DNA of 64,000 bases from Paenibacillus_V sp046244365 (GCF_046244365.1 NZ_CP176395.1:2294001-2358000), one strand, 5' to 3'. Shown: positions 29,501 to 36,449, counted from the first letter of the stretch. Notes: a model not told the origin generated them from the letters alone. Numbers and translations are program-made.

Positions 29501-31957
29501 GCCGAACTGTACGGGAAGCCGATCGGTCAAAGCCTTTCCGACTTGCTGAGAGCGAGCGGTATCGACACCATTATCGACGCCGCGCCATTCCTGCGTTCCA
29601 TGGGCTATTCGCTGCAAGATGTCGTTTCGGTGTCCAAAGAGTATTACGGCAATTCGTCGAAGACGACCATCGACGCTTTAACCAGCCTTCAGCTTGAAGA
29701 CAACAGCATCATAACGTGGACCGTACTCCAGATGTACGGCGAATCGAACGGGCAAGAATCCGCGCAGCGGAGCGCGGTGAAAGCGCTCGAGGAGGGCGGC
29801 ATCACGAATGCGGCTGCAGCGATTTCCTATCTGTGGTCCAAAGGCTTCACGCTCCTGGACATCGCGAGCGCGCTCAAGGCCTATTACGGCAAATCGTCGG
29901 GGGAAACCGCTCAACTGCTTACAGCGGACGGATCGTTCGAAACGAGTACGATACTAAGCGGCTTGAACGCGTCTTACGGATCGACGTTCGATTCAGGGAT
30001 GATCAAGGCTTTACTGACAGCGGGGGCCTTTTCGTCAGCCGAGGATTTTGCCCTGCAAATGAATGCGGGCGGTTATCGGATGGCGTACATCGTCCAGTCT
30101 CTGAAGTCGAGCTACGGCAAGTCGGGATCGGAGACGAAGGCGATTTTGATGGCGCTCGGCAAATACGCCGCGGCCGCCATCCAGTCGACCGTCGAGCAGC
30201 TGTACAGTGCGGTTGACACGTCTGCCGGCACTTTGCAAGAGGTTCTCAACCTGTATGGCATAACGACGGCGGAAGGAGCCGTTGCGTTCTTGAACCAGCA
30301 AGGCGCCCCGATGAAAGATATCCTCCAGTACTTGAAGGATGTGCACAAACTGGGAGCCGACGATGCCACGAAGCTGCTTGCGCCTTATTACAATGTCGTG
30401 GATATAGGGAATACCGTTCTTGCGCTTTATTACAGCGACACGAGCGTAGCTTACCTGAACCGATTGATTCCTCCGGGCTCCGCATCGTCGCCGAACGGCG
30501 TTGTCGGCTTTATGAAGGGGAAATTCAAGGATACGGATATCGTGCTTGCCTTGAAGGTAATCTTTAGCCTCGACGACCTGGGTGTCACGCAAGCTTTGGC
30601 GACAACGGATATACCGGCTGAACGCGTACGCGCAGCCGTAATCGAAGTGTTCGGATCCGATCCGTTATTCGCCTACTTGAAAGGGTTGAAGGAGAGCGGG
30701 TCGAATGCGGCCGCCATTGCCTCGGAGCTTGACCGGCGCGGGCTGCTAGAAACCGCCGAATCCGGCTATTTGGTCGATACGCTGTCGAAGCTCGGCTTCG
30801 ATAATGCGACCGTTCTTACGATGCGGTACTATTATTACAATACATCGCGACATAACGCAGGCAGTGCGGAAGAACAGGGCGCGCAGCTGGTTCGCCTCGG
30901 TGTGGTCACTCCAGCGGGCATCTTTCAGAACGTGAGGAAGTGGAGCCGTCCGACGGCAATCGATATGATCGCGATCGTGAAAGCCGGGTTGCCGAACGCA
31001 TCCATGGCGGACATTGTGCTTGCCATGCGCGATCAGGGTTACGAGAAAAGCGCGATCATGGACGCGCTCAGAATTCGGGGCGAGAATGGCGATGCCGTCG
31101 CGGCGATTTTAAAGAAGCTGGGGCTTTCGGCCGACGCTGCCTTGAACTATTTGAGGGACAGGACGCTAGACGATAAGCTGCGCTGGCTCCAGAGCAATGG
31201 ATACGTGCTGGTCGAGTATTTGAAATACTTGAACGTCACCTCCAACGATACGATCGCGATCCTGAAGCAATCGGGCATGTCGGCTTCCGATCTTGCGCAG
31301 GCGCTCTTCCAGACTTCGGGGCTGAGCTTTTACTCTATTGCCAAAGTTTTGTACGACGGCGGTTTTACGCAAGTTTCCGATGTTGCGGGAGCCCTTATAG
31401 CTGCGCGCTGTCGTCCGGTATGGGTTCCGGGATATTTGCAGGAGATCGGCGGATGGACGCTGAAGGATATCGCCAAGGGGATGCTCGATTCGGATTTGAT
31501 TTCCCTCGTCGAGCTCGTGGACGCGCTCCAGATGGCGAATGGCAATAATCTGAAGCAAACGTACACGATCATCAAAGAAGTTTCGACGCGCGAAAGACAG
31601 GCGTTCTACGATTCGCTGGAGACGGTGGAGCGCAAATTGCTAAGCAACAACGATATCGCGGTTATCGTCACAATCTCCGCGCTGCGGAACGCGAATAAAA
31701 GCATTGTGAGCATTACGAATCAGCTGAAGAAAACCGAAGTAATCGGCTATGAGGACGCGGCCAAAGTGCTGATTTTGTCGGGCTTCAATTTTTACGACGC
31801 TTTGGGAGCCGTTTGGGATGAATACCGCGATGCGATCGGCGCGACTATTATTATGAAGATGTTCGAGAAAGCTGCCGGTAGTTATATTTCCGATTTCAAG
31901 GATTATTACAAATTAGCTAAAATACTTGCCAAAATCGTCATCAAATTGCAGGAGTAA
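17504..31957 (+). CDS. Giant SLH-anchored surface protein with beta-repeat and helical-repeat arrays (4817 aa)
   Basis: The ATG follows AAAGGAG by seven bases, and the frame is open for 14,454 bases. Order by residue: signal peptide 1 to about 34 (basic start, WLLIVSMICGIV core, cleavage after GSA); three SLH domains at about 48-91, 104-150 and 166-213, each with the GY.DGT/SFRP-type core, which bind pyruvylated wall polymer; a beta-helix-like region 230-466 (TVIKGNLVIG, VFLDHVTVLGS); a Thr-Pro-rich linker 468-649; 24 beta-sandwich-like repeats of about 88 residues (650-2767), many ending GYDFG; one Ig-like domain (about 2767-2870); then about 1,940 residues of helical repeats to the end. Cysteine is almost absent. 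The SLH part fixes the location at the cell wall. The role of the long fibre is unknown; adhesion, a matrix or a spacer are possible. I know no named family with this complete order. Confidence 0.95.
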   Translation: MGRYFTRKWKVIVLNWLLIVSMICGIVPPGIGSANETAASSTAPSAKADLSGHWAEKTLSEWIDRGFIEGYQDGTVRPDLIITRIEFVALVNRLFAYKGTADVSFKDVPAAAWFAPQVRAAAEAGYIQGYPDGSFRPNEALLRVEAAMMLSKLVPVVIPEGKNALDAFKDQNSVPGYGRDSLGAAMESGYIDGYPDQTVRPSKPLTRAEAVVLLDRIRKKSVVKADGGIVPAARTLDSAGTYGPATGSYTVAGDLTIDAPGTVLRNTVIKGNLVIGKKVGEGDVFLDHVTVLGSTMINGGGEHSIHIDNSQLGTVVIDKTDGRIRVVVGGSTVIEQMDVQSDARIESNGTASGGIEGIVITADGEVVLSGAFGRVEIKSDVKVSVSSGKIDRLSVNENVNDSTITLSQGVQVAAMELHGASSVKGEGEIGKALVDAPNVHFETKPGSVETTIRGEGPAAPSGGSGNGETPTTAPTSAPTQAPTSTPTATPSATPTATPSATPTATPSATPTATPSETPTATPSATPTATPSATPTATPSATPTATPSATPTATPTATPTATPSATPTATPSETPTATPSTTPTATPSATPTATPTATPTATPTATPTSTPSATPTATPTATPTPTPSTTPTATPSATPTATPTPTPTPTGNPTVAVSVAVSQPSAAGIQLTFNPAVPNLTADAVTLKNAANVSVPVESVATLSGGYTYRVTAAMHEGESYTVTLAKTGYDFGAAVTFSVPVTPPQDIAVTAPAQHISAAGFRVSFDKPVAGLAASDFKLKQSGTGDAVGITRAETTDDGASYVLTASLAEGSRYALTIVKAGYSFGSEVTVFVPVTTPQVVTVTAAVYGIGEGGFTVRFSKPVAGLTADHFSLAKDDGTAVTISGAATDDGGISYAISAALAKGGVYTLAIAKTGYDFGSAQEVSVPGAADEVVVPSVSRVTRGGFILSLDKPVPGLDPLSLSLQDNNGQTVSIDMLSAVVVGRKYEVWATLDKNSTYTLTLSKEGYVFAEPVTLQAESVEMPATVGWISHQGFLLNFTNPVSGLSADPITLRDSAGNPVHPVSIRLGGDGKSAIVEANLSAGGAYRYRLDTDDDRFAEGTVNVPASITVSKYTTFDGSFGNYTGLTVHFANPVPGLTAAAFQLTGGNGNPIAFTSVSTADNGASYSLLTSQVSSGGPFVLAITASGYDFGAPAKLVNATLNLWNAGRQPTQFMAGLNPSVPNLTVDNFSAKDAAGKDVAITNVAWDNGQRMYIVTFNGQGGQSYSVSAKAEGYDFGAPGTIRIFAQNAIVNPSYTGFTLGLNPPVAINTEYGFTLARDNGSSVAIRSVVTGDGGGSYRIAADLTPGSYRLTVNADIGSNVFWFAVPVVATVSVDQITDKGLNVKLNYPVNGLDAGSFVLVNAVTGDQVSIQSASTTDQGGTYRLAAGLPGGSYNLKLTGHLPAAGVHFQVAETIVAGVSTITKVTKAGFDLAFEHAVPGLLPAHIEIRDSQNNRLSGIALATDDNGASYHVYVNLASHADYTVMLEKDYVAFDSPIAFHVNRFVSGSVMDVTGDGHLILKFSPAFPEIENYFGLSLTDASGRIYYPNLFESADGGASYRLYVPNQLQPGTIYAFKLDMPGYEMSPVPFTTPPAVHVSEATTSGLRVSFGTPIPGLLKKNFIVRSAQGETIVLTSAVTNDGGASYLLAGALAGGSYYTLQLKPEAAYQINAPVPFFVTKIVSAAINGVTDKGFKLKFSSPIAGLSANQLILRDPSGNLIPSSQYSLESGDQGLSYQVYLTMFSPGVGYTLDLARDEFKLASPAAFDIPASVSVRLLGMKTNEIVIYVYPDLPGLNADNFALFDSQGRKVAITATYQGGSLYKIEGIFDQAETYTLTASAPGYSFGDPIKAGFKMNVDVIVNLQTQTGFKLHLFPAVAELDASHITVTDEGGNPIALQSAATADSGATYTVLVPLTAGKAYTVRIAKEHYHFFAPPAFTLSARQASVDHVSLTGFRLNLTSPLSLFSTDLKLVNDQGEPVKNVSIVSRDAGLTYVAYAALAAGVPYTLQINKMGYDFGAAIPLSIQAVTPSFVGMESGNNNAFMLHFDHAVPNMRASDFQIRRNGNAAFLPVQQVTTTDGGFTYKIESAFWGAESYSVLPVKDGYDFGSSVVIDVPVIVRTAVLRSGAAHVDISLNPAVPDLSTGHFRLEDSSGQPLTAASAVTEDGGATYRVTSAFGGGQTYTVTLDKEGYDFGGGLSVFFPSIITVSLGESNARQMIAKLSPAVGGLPASSFTIRDSGGQPIPIDSVTEFNDGMAYALVASLNEGESYMLSLSASDYDFGSALTATVPITVTKTVEAIRRTGFTVKLNKAVPGLSASQFTLLDVQGRQVGLQAASSSDGGQSYQVQASLTEGQSYTVAIAQSLYDFDTGTPLLVPVPVTPSIAAAARKGFTLSLPASIAGLSAANVSLLDNGGASVQVDALTTADGGSTYAAAAELKDGESYTLTVTSPGYDFGTPLPFVVRSLSTSDMTVSWFSLNLSVAIPRLKASFVKLADSSGNAIPLDATSFYDSNWNNANAGKAYTVQVRLTPGEIYTVTVADPENPVEGPIEAILPLVVRSQVEHADRNGLTVSLSRAQTVLQQGNVEIVTEAGDAVAVTGVVPGTTVGTYIIQAALAEGGTYSLRFNKKGIDFGAAASLYVPIHVVANVSTVNENGFTLSLTVPAPELNIALHDKLGNPVTLASVTTPDGGQTYKVVANLTYNKEFSLSLGKAGYEFGADLTVNNVSSPPQLLAATSSESGTQILLTFDKPLESVHPYSSFSVMIDSQWQSSVNAVLGADRTQIVLTWSGSGRTIGSSSTAAVAYPNVNRVKAVNQTYLATFGEVPVANVATVLGYVTSYPYKYNAEYPAQVLHNQYGKTALETAQLLRDGGFTTVTIYKWVFSGYRLSDLAERAQLFYAMQADAATIYEVLSSLSFSFTNNQSLARDLISAGYKAGEIAPALRKLGYPAKNVVPALKSSGVTAKEIAKMLRSVYEEASGSTTGLLRNAGYGKNDIAAAVQQAYGLTAGAAIQALMEGGLPASDAASVIKELYAADAVTSAGWLTQAGYKASEIGAALTQNYSFADAAEFVGTFLGAGFAIPEVYSVARGAYSKIDTAAAMLGASLPNREIAGAVRAAGDSPGIVISALGMRNYAASDIAIVVKDVWGSEGTTLSDVMLQFGSNGYDLAKRAGLLREVYGADISTAIGALYAGATPEQRNAMIRYLLMGGYEPAALANYFMKHVPYGNRYEVFRQLKQTGMTTARALETVRDAVVQDGSPFTLSDAMQIFYKDYTNRYEAAEVLAALRAAFAEDSDTALDAISLAEAMNGVRMWEKYAIAKALINQLGLTLQQWVELERTNAFALAYGCPCSVPAIVKDSQYLFSGATMEDITVAMSLSSRFTLDDIVEGTIPFYPTGGVREKGLPYLTSALKNAGYAFEEVAAVFESKGWTEWISAFSKHGIAASSVAAYLKNTSLSMDQVIVKLAPYALKNIALVLREEYGLDQNAAMEAIRRNSGDDEQEIGMALAWAYGSDPIALWIQLLRSEGATATSVINTLRARYPSYRDAEQAGPALIKGGFSQDEVMKGLLVLASGRNNLKETIGVLQLLYSQQQVTIAQLLTASSIDTPTGGIEFLKKGGYELSDIARTLKEYYGISAGEAAYLLSDAYPYDVNGILLGLASMYGQTLETTMAETLEAEGIDTVDAGIDYLRNAGFGIKEMAGLAKSRFGQSAGQTALLFTQKHMGDNNVLITSIAAAYDQSVESTIHALLVEQGVAAYAGAITFVFQAKFSLATSIKLAKNGYGISAGAALHELLASNRYRQSDVVAGISDIYGSSQSQSIVESLASSQLHTLGDAVPFLQKMGYGLRNIVRVGKEHYGLSAGATSAALMAAGGFSQADIEREVSAIYGQTMTQTALDTLAEIGIATFADAISAMKNRQFTLSEVVLAAKSYYLLTAGEATYALLQSKQFLNSNILSTVAELYGKPIGQSLSDLLRASGIDTIIDAAPFLRSMGYSLQDVVSVSKEYYGNSSKTTIDALTSLQLEDNSIITWTVLQMYGESNGQESAQRSAVKALEEGGITNAAAAISYLWSKGFTLLDIASALKAYYGKSSGETAQLLTADGSFETSTILSGLNASYGSTFDSGMIKALLTAGAFSSAEDFALQMNAGGYRMAYIVQSLKSSYGKSGSETKAILMALGKYAAAAIQSTVEQLYSAVDTSAGTLQEVLNLYGITTAEGAVAFLNQQGAPMKDILQYLKDVHKLGADDATKLLAPYYNVVDIGNTVLALYYSDTSVAYLNRLIPPGSASSPNGVVGFMKGKFKDTDIVLALKVIFSLDDLGVTQALATTDIPAERVRAAVIEVFGSDPLFAYLKGLKESGSNAAAIASELDRRGLLETAESGYLVDTLSKLGFDNATVLTMRYYYYNTSRHNAGSAEEQGAQLVRLGVVTPAGIFQNVRKWSRPTAIDMIAIVKAGLPNASMADIVLAMRDQGYEKSAIMDALRIRGENGDAVAAILKKLGLSADAALNYLRDRTLDDKLRWLQSNGYVLVEYLKYLNVTSNDTIAILKQSGMSASDLAQALFQTSGLSFYSIAKVLYDGGFTQVSDVAGALIAARCRPVWVPGYLQEIGGWTLKDIAKGMLDSDLISLVELVDALQMANGNNLKQTYTIIKEVSTRERQAFYDSLETVERKLLSNNDIAVIVTISALRNANKSIVSITNQLKKTEVIGYEDAAKVLILSGFNFYDALGAVWDEYRDAIGATIIMKMFEKAAGSYISDFKDYYKLAKILAKIVIKLQE
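18905..19450 (+). repeat. Thr-Pro-rich tandem repeat, 24-bp unit
   Basis: Inside the giant gene. Roughly twenty units of 24 bp encode TATPSATP with variants (SETP, STTP, TPTP). The DNA copies are nearly identical, so copy number may vary between strains. The protein part is an extended, probably glycosylated wall-spanning linker. Confidence 0.9.
19456..25800 (+). repeat. Array of 24 beta-sandwich-like protein repeats
   Basis: Mean spacing is about 264 bp (88 residues). Pattern per unit: a GF.L.F..PVPGL core, a D..G strand, T.DGG..Y turn, L..G..YTLTL strand, then GYDFG or a variant. Units 8-13 and 22 are the most diverged around the last motif. DNA identity between units is low, so the array is old. 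It resembles bacterial Ig-like folds but no Pfam name is claimed. Confidence 0.85.
26130..31900 (+). repeat. Array of helical (alpha-solenoid-like) protein repeats
   Basis: From about residue 2876 helices alternate in units of about 33-38 residues with the pattern GY...DIA..LK..YG.SA...A..L. Between 28463 and 29588 the double unit recurs at exactly 225-bp steps (28463, 28688, 28913, 29138, 29363, 29588), i.e. 75 residues. Later steps are 240, 228 and 231 bp. No gaps or frame changes are seen. Confidence 0.85.
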
Positions 31958-31999
31958 CAAACGAAAGACCGACCCCGTCGAGGGTCGGTCTTTCGTTTG
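31958..31999 (+). terminator. Terminator of the giant gene
   Basis: Perfect 18-bp stem (31958-31975 with 31982-31999) and 6-nt loop immediately after the stop codon. Confidence 0.85.
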
Positions 32000-32187
32000 C
32001 CTTCTTCGTCGATAAGGGAATTCGATCTGTATGAAGTCTCGGTATCGACGTATTTCTATACCTTTTACGAACACGTATATGACCGGCTTAGCGATGACTA
32101 TTCTCTCTCGCAATTGGAATACAGGCCGGAAAAAGTATGCTAAAATGAATCCGAATCTACTCACCCGAAGGCGGTGCCGGTTTATAT

Positions 32188-35100
32188 ATGACGCGTAAAT
32201 GGCGTACCAAGCTCGCGCTGTTAGCCGGCTTGGTCATTGCTGCGGCAGCATTGTGCCTATCTCTCGTACATTACTTTCCTGCCAAAAGCGATCCCCGGGC
32301 AGCAGACGGCATCTTGGATCTGCGGCAGTGGAACTTTCAGGAAGACGGACAGGTTCGTCTTAACGGATACTGGAACATCCACTGGGGTCAACTGCTCGAG
32401 GATGCCGGTGCCGGAGCGGCCGCAACGATCGCGCAACCGGCCTTGGCGGAGGTGCCCGGAGTATGGACGCGCAACGGACTGCCGGGACGCGGCTATGCAA
32501 CATACCGCTTAACCGTGCTTACTGATGGAGATACCGGCAAACTCGGTCTGCAAATTCCCGCGATAGCTCCTGCGTACCGGATTATAGTGGACGGGCGTGT
32601 CGTCGCGGAGGCGGGAGAGGTCGCACTCGACCGAACGAACGTGCACGCCGCCTATATGCCTCAGACTGTAGTATTCGATCCTCCCGGCAAGGCGTTCGAT
32701 CTCTTTATCCAGATATCTAATGAATTGTATCCTCAAGGCGGTATTTGGTACAGCATGACGCTCGGCACCGAGCGTTCGATGCTCGCCTTGAAGGAACGTA
32801 CGGCAATCGCGGACATGGCGGCATTCGGAGGCTGCGCACTGCTGGGCTTGTATCAGCTTGCGTTGTTCGCGTTGCGCCGTTCGGATCGCTCCTCTCTATT
32901 TTTTGGCATTTGCTGTATGTTGGGCGCGGTTCGAATCGGGGCGGCAGGGGGGATGTATATCGTTCATCTCTTTCCGGATACGGATATCCGGCTGCTTATT
33001 ATGCTGGAGTATTTGACTTATTACGGCGGCGTTACGGCAGCGCTGCTGTTCGTGAGGGAGCTCTATCCGAAGGAATTCAGACCGGCCGTCATACGGGTCC
33101 TGGTTATTACGGGTTTAGCCTTCATCGGAAGCGTGCTGCTGCTTCCCGCCGAATGGTACACGCGCTACATTGAAGCGTACAAATATATTTCGTTAGGTAG
33201 CATGGCGTACATCCTGTTCGGTTTTGCGTTGGCAGTATGGCGAAGCCGAAGCGGCGCGCTGCTTCAGCTAACGGGGTGGCTCCTATTTGCAGCCTCGGCT
33301 CTTCATGATATTTTATACAGCGTCGGACGGATCGTTTGGATCGATCTTCAGCTCGTACCGTACGGGTTCATCACGCTTGTGTTTATCGAGGCGATGGAGC
33401 TTGCCAGAAGGTTTACGAACGCATACCGCATTATCGGCCGAATGTCGGACGAGCTGATCTCTGCGAACCGGATGAAAGACGAATTTTTGACCAATACCTC
33501 GCATGAGCTGAAGACGCCCCTGCACGGGATATTGAATCTTTCTGTGGCTCTAACCGAACAAAAGTCGGGGCCGCTGAACGAATACCAGCGTGAACAGTTG
33601 GAGGTTGTAGTTTCCGTAGCCCGTCGCATGTCGAATCTCATTAACGATATTCTGGATTTGTCTCGCCTGAAGAATAGCGGTCTTCAGCTGCACTGCGGGC
33701 CAGTCGACGTTCGCACGGTCATATCTGCGCAGCAGGAAGTGTTCCGCCACTATATCGGGGACAAGCCGGTAACGCTGCGTCTCGATTGGCCGGAAATGCT
33801 GCCTTATGCGTATGCCGACGAGAGCCGTCTGCTGCAGATAGCGTATAACCTCATCGGAAATGCGATTAAGTTTACGGCGGAAGGCGAAGTTACGGTATCG
33901 GCGCGGGCGGAAGGCCGTATGCTGCATCTGGCGATCACCGATACCGGTATCGGCATAGAGGGCGAGATGCTGGAGACGATCTTTCAATCGTTCGAGCAAG
34001 TAGGGACGTCCGTTGCCAGAGAGTACGGCGGAACCGGACTTGGGCTCGGGATCGCAAGAAGGCTGGTCGAGCTCCACGGGGGACGGATATCGGTAAAGTC
34101 GGCTGTAGGGAAAGGCTCTGTCTTTACCTTTACGATCCCCGTATTTGACGATAGCCTGGCGCAAAAAGATAGGTTACAGTCAAGCGAGGAGAAACGCGAA
34201 GCTGTAAGCATAACGTCTGCCAGGCTGGAGACTGCGGCTTCGGCAGCCCGGGTTCCGAACCGCGGTTCGACAAGGGATCGCGCAATTTTGGCGGTCGATG
34301 ACGACCCGGTCAATTTGCGGGTGCTTCAAGCGGTGTTGGCGGACGAGCCCTACGAAATCGTTACCGCATCGAACGGGAAGGAAGCCTTGGAGATGCTGAG
34401 CCGCTTAGGCGGGAGAATCGGATTGGTCATTTTGGATGTGATGATGCCGGGACAGACGGGGTATGAGACTTGTCTTCAGATTCGGCAAAAGTACGCGCTC
34501 TTCGAGCTGCCGGTTCTGCTGACGACGGTTCGCAGTGAGCGGGCGGACGTGATGTACGGCTTCGAAGTAGGCGCGAACGATTATTTAACCAAGCCGTTTC
34601 AAGCCCACGAGCTGCGGGCAAGGACGCGGACGCTTCTGGAGATGAAACGCTCCGCCGAGGATGCGGTTCGCTCGGAGCTGGCGTTCCTGCAGGCGCAAAT
34701 CAAGCCCCATTTTCTGTATAACGCACTGAATACGATTATTTCCTTATCGCTGGAGGAGCCGCAGACCGCACATGATCTGCTGCTGAATCTCAGCCGTTAT
34801 CTCCGCGGCAGCTTCGACTTTGCGAATAAGGAAAAGCTGGTGTCTCTGCGCAAAGAGCTGGAGCTTGCCGATGCTTACCTCCAGATCGAGCGTGCCCGAT
34901 TCGGCGAACGGCTGCGTATTCGCTTCGAGGTGGACGAAAGTGCAGCTTGCCTGCTTCCGCCGCTGACGCTGCAGCCGCTCGTAGAGAATGCGGTGAGGCA
35001 CGGAATAAGCAAGTTGGAGGACGGAGGAACGGTAACGGTAACCGTTCGCGCCGGTTACGGCTGTACGACGATTTCCGTCGAAGACGATGGCGCAGGTATG

Positions 35101-35292
35101 CCAGAGGGGGTGCGTACTATGCTTTCGAAGGATGACGAGGGCAAAGGCGGCGTGGGGCTTCGTAACATTCACCAGCGAATGATGAAGCTGTTCGGCACGG
35201 GACTTGAGGTCGAGACGGGCAGCGCGGGAGGCACGAAAGTCACGATTCGCATCCCTCAGGCCGAACGGGACAGCAAGGAGGAGCAGATATGA
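32188..35292 (+). CDS. Hybrid sensor kinase: 7TMR-DISM, HisKA kinase, receiver, LytS-type kinase
   Basis: 1034 residues. After one N-terminal membrane helix comes an extracellular jelly-roll-like sensor (LNGYWNIHWGQLL, then YATYRLTVL), then seven helices (about 210-395) as in 7TMR-DISM receptors. HisKA has H439 in TSHELKTPLHG; the first ATPase domain has NLIGNAIKFT and GGTGLGLGIARRL. A receiver follows with D750 (LVILDVMMPG). The end is a second, LytS-type kinase: H841 in IKPHFLYNALN, then NAVRHGI, DDGAGMP and GVGLRNIHQR. So one chain carries two catalytic modules around a receiver, which allows internal relay. It overlaps its regulator gene by four bases (ATGA). Confidence 0.92.
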   Translation: MTRKWRTKLALLAGLVIAAAALCLSLVHYFPAKSDPRAADGILDLRQWNFQEDGQVRLNGYWNIHWGQLLEDAGAGAAATIAQPALAEVPGVWTRNGLPGRGYATYRLTVLTDGDTGKLGLQIPAIAPAYRIIVDGRVVAEAGEVALDRTNVHAAYMPQTVVFDPPGKAFDLFIQISNELYPQGGIWYSMTLGTERSMLALKERTAIADMAAFGGCALLGLYQLALFALRRSDRSSLFFGICCMLGAVRIGAAGGMYIVHLFPDTDIRLLIMLEYLTYYGGVTAALLFVRELYPKEFRPAVIRVLVITGLAFIGSVLLLPAEWYTRYIEAYKYISLGSMAYILFGFALAVWRSRSGALLQLTGWLLFAASALHDILYSVGRIVWIDLQLVPYGFITLVFIEAMELARRFTNAYRIIGRMSDELISANRMKDEFLTNTSHELKTPLHGILNLSVALTEQKSGPLNEYQREQLEVVVSVARRMSNLINDILDLSRLKNSGLQLHCGPVDVRTVISAQQEVFRHYIGDKPVTLRLDWPEMLPYAYADESRLLQIAYNLIGNAIKFTAEGEVTVSARAEGRMLHLAITDTGIGIEGEMLETIFQSFEQVGTSVAREYGGTGLGLGIARRLVELHGGRISVKSAVGKGSVFTFTIPVFDDSLAQKDRLQSSEEKREAVSITSARLETAASAARVPNRGSTRDRAILAVDDDPVNLRVLQAVLADEPYEIVTASNGKEALEMLSRLGGRIGLVILDVMMPGQTGYETCLQIRQKYALFELPVLLTTVRSERADVMYGFEVGANDYLTKPFQAHELRARTRTLLEMKRSAEDAVRSELAFLQAQIKPHFLYNALNTIISLSLEEPQTAHDLLLNLSRYLRGSFDFANKEKLVSLRKELELADAYLQIERARFGERLRIRFEVDESAACLLPPLTLQPLVENAVRHGISKLEDGGTVTVTVRAGYGCTTISVEDDGAGMPEGVRTMLSKDDEGKGGVGLRNIHQRMMKLFGTGLEVETGSAGGTKVTIRIPQAERDSKEEQI

Positions 35293-36419
35293 TCCGAGTT
35301 GTGGCGGTTGACGATGAACGGCCTGCCCTGCGGAGGGTCGGACAACTGCTGGAATCATTCGAAGAAGTTCGGCTATGCGGTTTGTTCGACAAAGCAATGG
35401 CCTTCTTGGAGCATGTCTTGACGGATCCGGAGCCGATCGACTTGGCAATTCTCGATATGGACATGCCCGTGCTGCACGGCCTTGAGCTGGCGCGCAGGCT
35501 TCGCGAATGCCACCCGGACATCCATATCGTTTTTCTTACGGCCTACGAGGAGTTTGCCAGGGATGCTTTCGAGGTGGAGGCGCTCGATTATTTGTTAAAG
35601 CCGGTGACGAAGGAAGATTTGTCCCGAACGATCAACCGGTTTCACAAACGGAGCGGACGCGGCGTCGAACAGGATCAACCGATTAATCAGGGAATCGCTG
35701 TGCACAGCTTCGGCCCTTTTACCGTGACGACCGAGACAGGCTCTCAGATCCGATTCCGGAATTCGAAGGGGAAGGAGCTTCTTGCCTACCTGCATCATTA
35801 CGGAGGCAAGCCGGTCAGCAAGTCGCAGATAATGGAGGAAATCTGGTACGGCCGCGATGTGGAGCGTACCCAGGTCAATCTTCATTCGACGGTGTATCAA
35901 CTGCGCAAGGATTTGGAAGCCGGCGGCTTGCCCGATCTCATCGGGCAGTCGAAGACCGCAGGAGGCAGCTACAGCCTGAATTGGTCGGTATCCTTCGATG
36001 ACGTCGCCGCATACGACAACGAGGTCAGGCTAATTAAGCGCAGCTTGTCCTTGACGCATGCGCTCAAAGCGGTGCAATACTACGGAGCGGGCTATATGGC
36101 CGGAAGCGGCTATGGCTGGGCCGCACCGCGGCAGGCGGAGCTGGAGCTGAGCTATACGGAGGTCTTGGAAGCGATCGTGGATACGTATGTACGGCAGCAG
36201 CGCTACGATATCGCGTTGAATCCGATGCGGAAGTGGGCCGAAATGCTCCCGTTAAGCGGACGGCTTCATGCCAAGATGATCGCTCTGCTGCTGCTTATGG
36301 ATAGGGAAGCGGATGCGAAGGCCTACCATGAGCTTGTGCACGAGCTGCTCGTTCGGACGGAGGATCTGTCGGAAATTGAATTTGCCCGTTTGTCTGCCGA
36401 CCCGTCGGTCATGTTTTGA
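35289..36419 (+). CDS. Response regulator with winged helix and BTAD domain (SARP-like), paralogue of 16125-17273
   Basis: 376 residues. The receiver has D9-E10, phosphorylation site D56 (LAILDMDMPV) and K104 (DYLLKPVT). The winged helix spans about 140-225 (KGKELLAYLHHYGGKPVSKS, then VNLHSTVYQLRKDLE). A BTAD-like helical region covers about 240-365. GGAG-type site AAGGAGGAGCAGAT precedes the ATG inside the kinase gene. It is homologous over its whole length to the regulator on the other side of the giant gene. Confidence 0.92.
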   Translation: MIRVVAVDDERPALRRVGQLLESFEEVRLCGLFDKAMAFLEHVLTDPEPIDLAILDMDMPVLHGLELARRLRECHPDIHIVFLTAYEEFARDAFEVEALDYLLKPVTKEDLSRTINRFHKRSGRGVEQDQPINQGIAVHSFGPFTVTTETGSQIRFRNSKGKELLAYLHHYGGKPVSKSQIMEEIWYGRDVERTQVNLHSTVYQLRKDLEAGGLPDLIGQSKTAGGSYSLNWSVSFDDVAAYDNEVRLIKRSLSLTHALKAVQYYGAGYMAGSGYGWAAPRQAELELSYTEVLEAIVDTYVRQQRYDIALNPMRKWAEMLPLSGRLHAKMIALLLLMDREADAKAYHELVHELLVRTEDLSEIEFARLSADPSVMF

Positions 36420-36449
36420 ACGGGTGTAGCAACGATATAGGAAAGAACG

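Noticed and set aside
21533..31558. Many minus-strand frames of 60-290 codons opposite the giant gene
   Set aside because: Shadows of a GC-biased coding strand; Arg-rich, no domains, no ribosome sites.
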